A stretch of DNA of 8,097 nt, taken from the NCBI GenBank assembly GCA_016938425.1, contig JAFGUR010000234.1, positions 1 to 8,097 of the forward strand. Reading direction: 5' to 3'. This DNA comes from Fusobacteriaceae bacterium (GTDB lineage: Bacteria; Fusobacteriota; Fusobacteriia; Fusobacteriales; Fusobacteriaceae). Below the pieces are notes generated by a model. The model had not been told where the DNA came from and made no database searches. It saw only the letters and a program-made list of their open reading frames with translations. The translations under genes were made by a program, and so were the position numbers. Every line of letters starts with the position of its first letter. Positions within the stretch are counted from its first letter, which is position 1. This document shows positions 5,946-8,097 of the stretch, piece after piece.

Positions 5946-5997
5946 ACCACTGGATAAACACAATATATACACTAGATTACTTATCATATATCATGGT
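5946..5997 (+). repeat. Diverged copy of the ACCAC / decamer dyad
   Basis: ACCACTGGATAAACACA at 5946-5962 differs at one of 17 positions from the right arm of the dyad at 4919-5004, but lies on the opposite strand. A weak closing arm ending in TGGT at 5994-5997 pairs with ACCA at 5946-5949, and GATA/TATC-type matches follow. The inner part is decayed. The first arm is a strong match; the right boundary is uncertain. Confidence 0.55.
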
Positions 5998-6059
5998 GCA
6001 AATCCTATAGTTAAATGTTTTTTAATCTTCTTCTTAAATCTGTCAAATATTTTTCTCAT
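5991..6059 (-). other. Possible 22-aa lysine-rich small ORF or gene remnant
   Basis: Open frame beginning MRKIFDRFKKKIKKH and ending GFAP, with TGA at 5991-5993. It is strongly basic and could form a short amphipathic helix. There is no Shine-Dalgarno upstream; the ATG lies inside the heptamer array at 6054-6088. Its stop codon lies inside the closing arm of the dyad at 5946-5997. It could be a truncated gene start interrupted by that repeat, or chance. I do not recognise it as a known family. Confidence 0.2.
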
Positions 6060-6088
6060 CACTGATTACTAATTTCTAACTACTAATT
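6054..6088 (-). repeat. Heptamer array (AATTAGT-like, 5 units)
   Basis: Read on the minus strand: AATTAGT, AGTTAGA, AATTAGT, AATCAGT, GATGAGA. Exact 7-bp period over 35 bases, starting 4 bases after the rmlC stop codon. The unit length is the same as in the RTTGANA arrays, but the unit sequence differs. Confidence 0.65.
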
Positions 6089-6092
6089 ATAA

Positions 6093-6662
6093 TTATTCAA
6101 ACCTTTTTCTATCTTCAATTTTTGGTAAAACTTGGTCTTTCCCACTAATAAGTAACTCTTCCTCTTTTATCCCATATTCTTCGAAAGGCCATTGTATTCC
6201 TACTGTTTCATCATTCCATATTATCCCTGCATCAAATTCTGGCGCATAATAATCGGTACATTTATATTGAAATTCTGTTTCATCATCAAGAGTCAAAAAA
6301 CCATGAGCAAATCCTTCTGGCACATAAAACATTTTCTTATTCTCTTCTGATAGCTCTAAACCATACCATTCTCCAAAAGTTTCACTGCCTTCACGAAGGT
6401 CTACTGCTACATCCCAAACTCTTCCTTTTGTTACTCTTACAAGTTTTCCTTGAGTAAATCTTGTTTGAAAATGTAACCCCCTTAGAACTCCTTTTTTTGA
6501 TTTTGAATGATTATCTTGAATAAAATCCATGTTCAATCCTATTTCTACAAAATCTTTTTTACTATAACTTTCCATAAAAAAACCTCTATTATCACCAAAT
6601 ACTGTTGGCTCAATAATGAAGAGGTCTTTTATATTTGTTTCTATTTTTTTAAACTTTGACAT
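6093..6662 (-). CDS. rmlC: dTDP-4-dehydrorhamnose 3,5-epimerase RmlC
   Basis: Third step of the pathway: epimerises C3 and C5 of dTDP-4-keto-6-deoxyglucose to give the L-rhamnose configuration. 189 aa, normal for this cupin-fold enzyme, which usually acts as a dimer. Conserved blocks in order: DNRGFFMESYSKKDF (24-38), the catalytic His in GVLRGLHFQ (H64), VDLR (87-90), YVPEGFAHGFLTL (113-125), and the tyrosine segment CTDYYAPEFD with GIIWND (135-151). The start is set by AAGGAG at 6670-6675, seven bases before the ATG and 3 bases from the stop of the upstream glycosyltransferase gene, so the two are translationally close. Downstream the operon is interrupted by the 240-bp repeat-rich spacer. 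Confidence 0.97.
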   Translation of the reverse strand: MSKFKKIETNIKDLFIIEPTVFGDNRGFFMESYSKKDFVEIGLNMDFIQDNHSKSKKGVLRGLHFQTRFTQGKLVRVTKGRVWDVAVDLREGSETFGEWYGLELSEENKKMFYVPEGFAHGFLTLDDETEFQYKCTDYYAPEFDAGIIWNDETVGIQWPFEEYGIKEEELLISGKDQVLPKIEDRKRFE

Positions 6663-6678
6663 TTTCTTGCTCCTTTAT

Positions 6679-7440
6679 TTATATAAACTCTTTTATTTTA
6701 TAAAATATTTTATTTATAAATAGCATTTTAGAAACTTTTAAATTATTAACTAACCATGCTCTATAAATTTCTTTATTTCCTTCTACTATATTTTTTATAC
6801 TTTGATTACTTTCTCCACCTAATCTCATTTTTATTAAATATTTATCTAAAAATTGAGTAGAAATATTATTTTTCTTTATAAACCTCAGTATTATTTCATA
6901 ATCAGCAGCTATTTTAAAATCTAAATTAAACAAGCCATATTTTTCATACACTTCTCTTTTTACAAAAAATGTTGGATGTGCTATTTGCCATCCTTTTTCA
7001 AAAAAACCATCTTCATATTTTTTAGATTTCCAATTTCTAATTATTTTATTAACATTTTTTTCTTCAACATAATAAAGATTTGCATATAAAGAATCTGTTT
7101 GATTTTTTCCTAAAGCCTTTATCACTTCTTCTATAACAAAGTTATCACAATAGAAATCATCTGAATTTAATATCCCTAGAATTTCTCCCGTAGCTTTTTT
7201 TATCCCCTTATTCATTGCATCATATAACCCATTATCTTCTTCAGAAATCCATTTAAAGTCTATTCTTCTTTCTAAAAATCTTTTTTCATACTCCTTAATG
7301 ATTTTCACTGTACTATCTTTTGAATCCCCATCTATCACTATATACTCAATGTTGTTATATGTTTGACTTAATATTGAGTCAAAAGTATTTTTAATAGTTT
7401 TTGAACTATTATAACTTACTGTTATTATTGATATTTTCAT
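6679..7440 (-). CDS. Family 2 glycosyltransferase (GT-A fold)
   Basis: 253-aa cytoplasmic or membrane-associated sugar transferase. The N-terminus MKISIITVSYNSSKTI is the first strand of a GT-A domain, with IDGDSKDST at 36-44, EDNGLYDAMNKGI (68-80) and the metal-binding SDD at 93-95. HPTFFVKREVYEKYGLF (155-171) and AADYEIILRF (178-187) form the acceptor and catalytic-base region typical of the WcaE-like group of GT2 enzymes. No transmembrane helix is evident. The gene starts 4 bases after the stop of the upstream glycosyltransferase, with its ribosome binding site GGAGA (7448-7452) inside that gene's last codons, so the two are coupled. Being next to rmlC makes assembly of a rhamnose-containing surface glycan likely, but the donor, acceptor and linkage cannot be read from the sequence. 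Confidence 0.9.
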   Translation of the reverse strand: MKISIITVSYNSSKTIKNTFDSILSQTYNNIEYIVIDGDSKDSTVKIIKEYEKRFLERRIDFKWISEEDNGLYDAMNKGIKKATGEILGILNSDDFYCDNFVIEEVIKALGKNQTDSLYANLYYVEEKNVNKIIRNWKSKKYEDGFFEKGWQIAHPTFFVKREVYEKYGLFNLDFKIAADYEIILRFIKKNNISTQFLDKYLIKMRLGGESNQSIKNIVEGNKEIYRAWLVNNLKVSKMLFINKIFYKIKEFI

Positions 7441-7444
7441 TAAT

Positions 7445-8097
7445 CTATCTCCAATTTAACTTTCTTAATATTAATGATTTTATTACATTTAGTCTAAAAT
7501 CTATTTTCTTTTTAATTGAATAACTACTCTTTTCAGCCGTTGGAGAAGCATTATTATTATGCCTTCTATACCTCGTTAATTTATCATTTATAAAAATAGT
7601 TTTACCGAAAGATTCTCCTATTATTCCTAACCATATATCGTGCATTGGAATATTTTTAGGAAATGGTAGTGCTTTTTCTAAAATTTTTCTATTAAAAGCC
7701 ATGCAACATCCTAAATAAGTATTTTTGTATAAATTTTTAATAATTCCCTTTCCTGAATTTCTTAAATAAAAAAATGAATTCTCTAATATTTTAAGGTTTT
7801 CATCAACCACTATGCAATCACTTACAACTAGATCATAATTTTGAAGTTGTTTTTTCATTATTCTTATTTTATTTTCTTCCCAAATATCATCTTGATCACT
7901 TAAAAAAATAAGGTCATTTTTTGCTCTCATTAGTGCATTTTCAAAATTAAAAATAGGACTTCTAAATTTATTATTTTCATAAATTTTTATTCTTTTATCA
8001 TTAATTTTTCTTATTTTTTCTAAAGTTAAATCATTTGAAGAATCATCTGATATAATTACTTCATCATCTTCTGAAATTTGATTTAATATAGAAATTA
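7445..8097 (-). CDS. Family 2 glycosyltransferase, rhamnosyltransferase-like, 5' end outside window
   Basis: The frame stays open from the stop at 7445 to the window edge, giving 216 visible residues; only about the first 20 residues seem to be missing. The Met encoded at 7930 is internal, because the upstream codons encode the conserved start of a GT-A domain (DEVIISDDSSNDLTLEKI). Other motifs are FNFENALMRAKNDLIFLSDQDDIW, containing the SDQDDIW block characteristic of rhamnosyltransferase-type GT2 enzymes; LGCCMAFNRKILE; MHDIWLGI; and the late RYRRHNNNAS. The protein ends in a basic tail. A rhamnosyl transfer role fits the dTDP-rhamnose genes downstream but is inferred from motif and context. 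Confidence 0.9.
   Translation of the reverse strand, partial: ISILNQISEDDEVIISDDSSNDLTLEKIRKINDKRIKIYENNKFRSPIFNFENALMRAKNDLIFLSDQDDIWEENKIRIMKKQLQNYDLVVSDCIVVDENLKILENSFFYLRNSGKGIIKNLYKNTYLGCCMAFNRKILEKALPFPKNIPMHDIWLGIIGESFGKTIFINDKLTRYRRHNNNASPTAEKSSYSIKKKIDFRLNVIKSLILRKLNWR

Larger units (their letters stand above)
5853..6092. other. 240-bp spacer between rmlC and rmlD made mostly of degenerate repeats
   Basis: This is the longest gap in the window and interrupts an otherwise tight operon. It holds, left to right, the rmlD ribosome binding site, a heptamer array (5875-5909, +), a diverged ACCAC dyad (5946-5997), a 22-codon open frame on the minus strand (5991-6059), and a second heptamer array (6054-6088, -). 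The outer arrays face each other in inverted orientation, as around the four-helix-bundle gene. No convincing promoter was found: the TTGACA at 6041-6046 (minus strand) has no TATAAT-like box at 16-18 bases. Confidence 0.6.

Noticed and set aside
6041..6046. TTGACA as a -35 promoter box for rmlD
   Set aside because: No TATAAT-like sequence at 16-18 bases downstream on the minus strand. TTGACA also recurs in the RTTGANA heptamers, so a bare match is not evidence.
7928..7930. ATG as the start of the last glycosyltransferase
   Set aside because: The frame continues to the window edge and encodes conserved GT-A residues (SDDSSND), so this Met is internal.

Overview
The DNA is AT-rich, with strong Shine-Dalgarno sites (GGAG/AAGGAG) before nearly every gene and AT-biased codons. 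This fits a low-GC anaerobe such as a member of Fusobacteriota or Clostridia. The assignment rests on composition and protein flavour only; no rRNA or other phylogenetic marker is present.

Layout. Positions 1-2260 (+ strand) hold a copper-resistance pair: the 3' part of a Cu(I)-exporting P-type ATPase (copA, cut by the window edge) and a CsoR-type copper-sensing repressor whose ribosome binding site overlaps the copA stop codon. A perfect 18-bp hairpin at 2260-2301 separates this pair from a convergent operon on the minus strand. Read in its direction of transcription, that operon is: glycosyltransferase (cut by the window edge), glycosyltransferase, rmlC, rmlD, rmlB, a small four-helix-bundle gene, rmlA. 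RmlA, RmlB, RmlC and RmlD together make dTDP-L-rhamnose, and the two family-2 glycosyltransferases probably use rhamnose or other sugars to build an O-antigen, capsule or other surface glycan.

The unusual part is what has been inserted into the rml operon between about 3200 and 6090. The four-helix-bundle gene (TIGR02436/S23-IVP type) is bracketed by two inverted arrays of four heptamers each (unit about RTTGANA) that align without gaps over 28 bp, which makes a candidate mobile unit of 440 bp. Two more arrays of the same heptamer lie inside the rmlB reading frame, in the same coding phase, and encode the related peptides VDNGQLTV and VDNGELKV. In both, the heptamer that would otherwise give an in-frame TGA is changed to ATGG. 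A second repeat type, a dyad built on ACCAC plus GATAAACACA-like decamers, sits at the rmlD stop codon, and a diverged copy lies in the rmlD/rmlC spacer. That spacer is itself bracketed by two further heptamer arrays. I infer a family of short, tandem-unit, inverted-end insertions that can sit in intergenic DNA or in frame within genes, sometimes carrying a four-helix-bundle gene as cargo. No repeat of these types was seen in the copper genes or in the glycosyltransferase genes.
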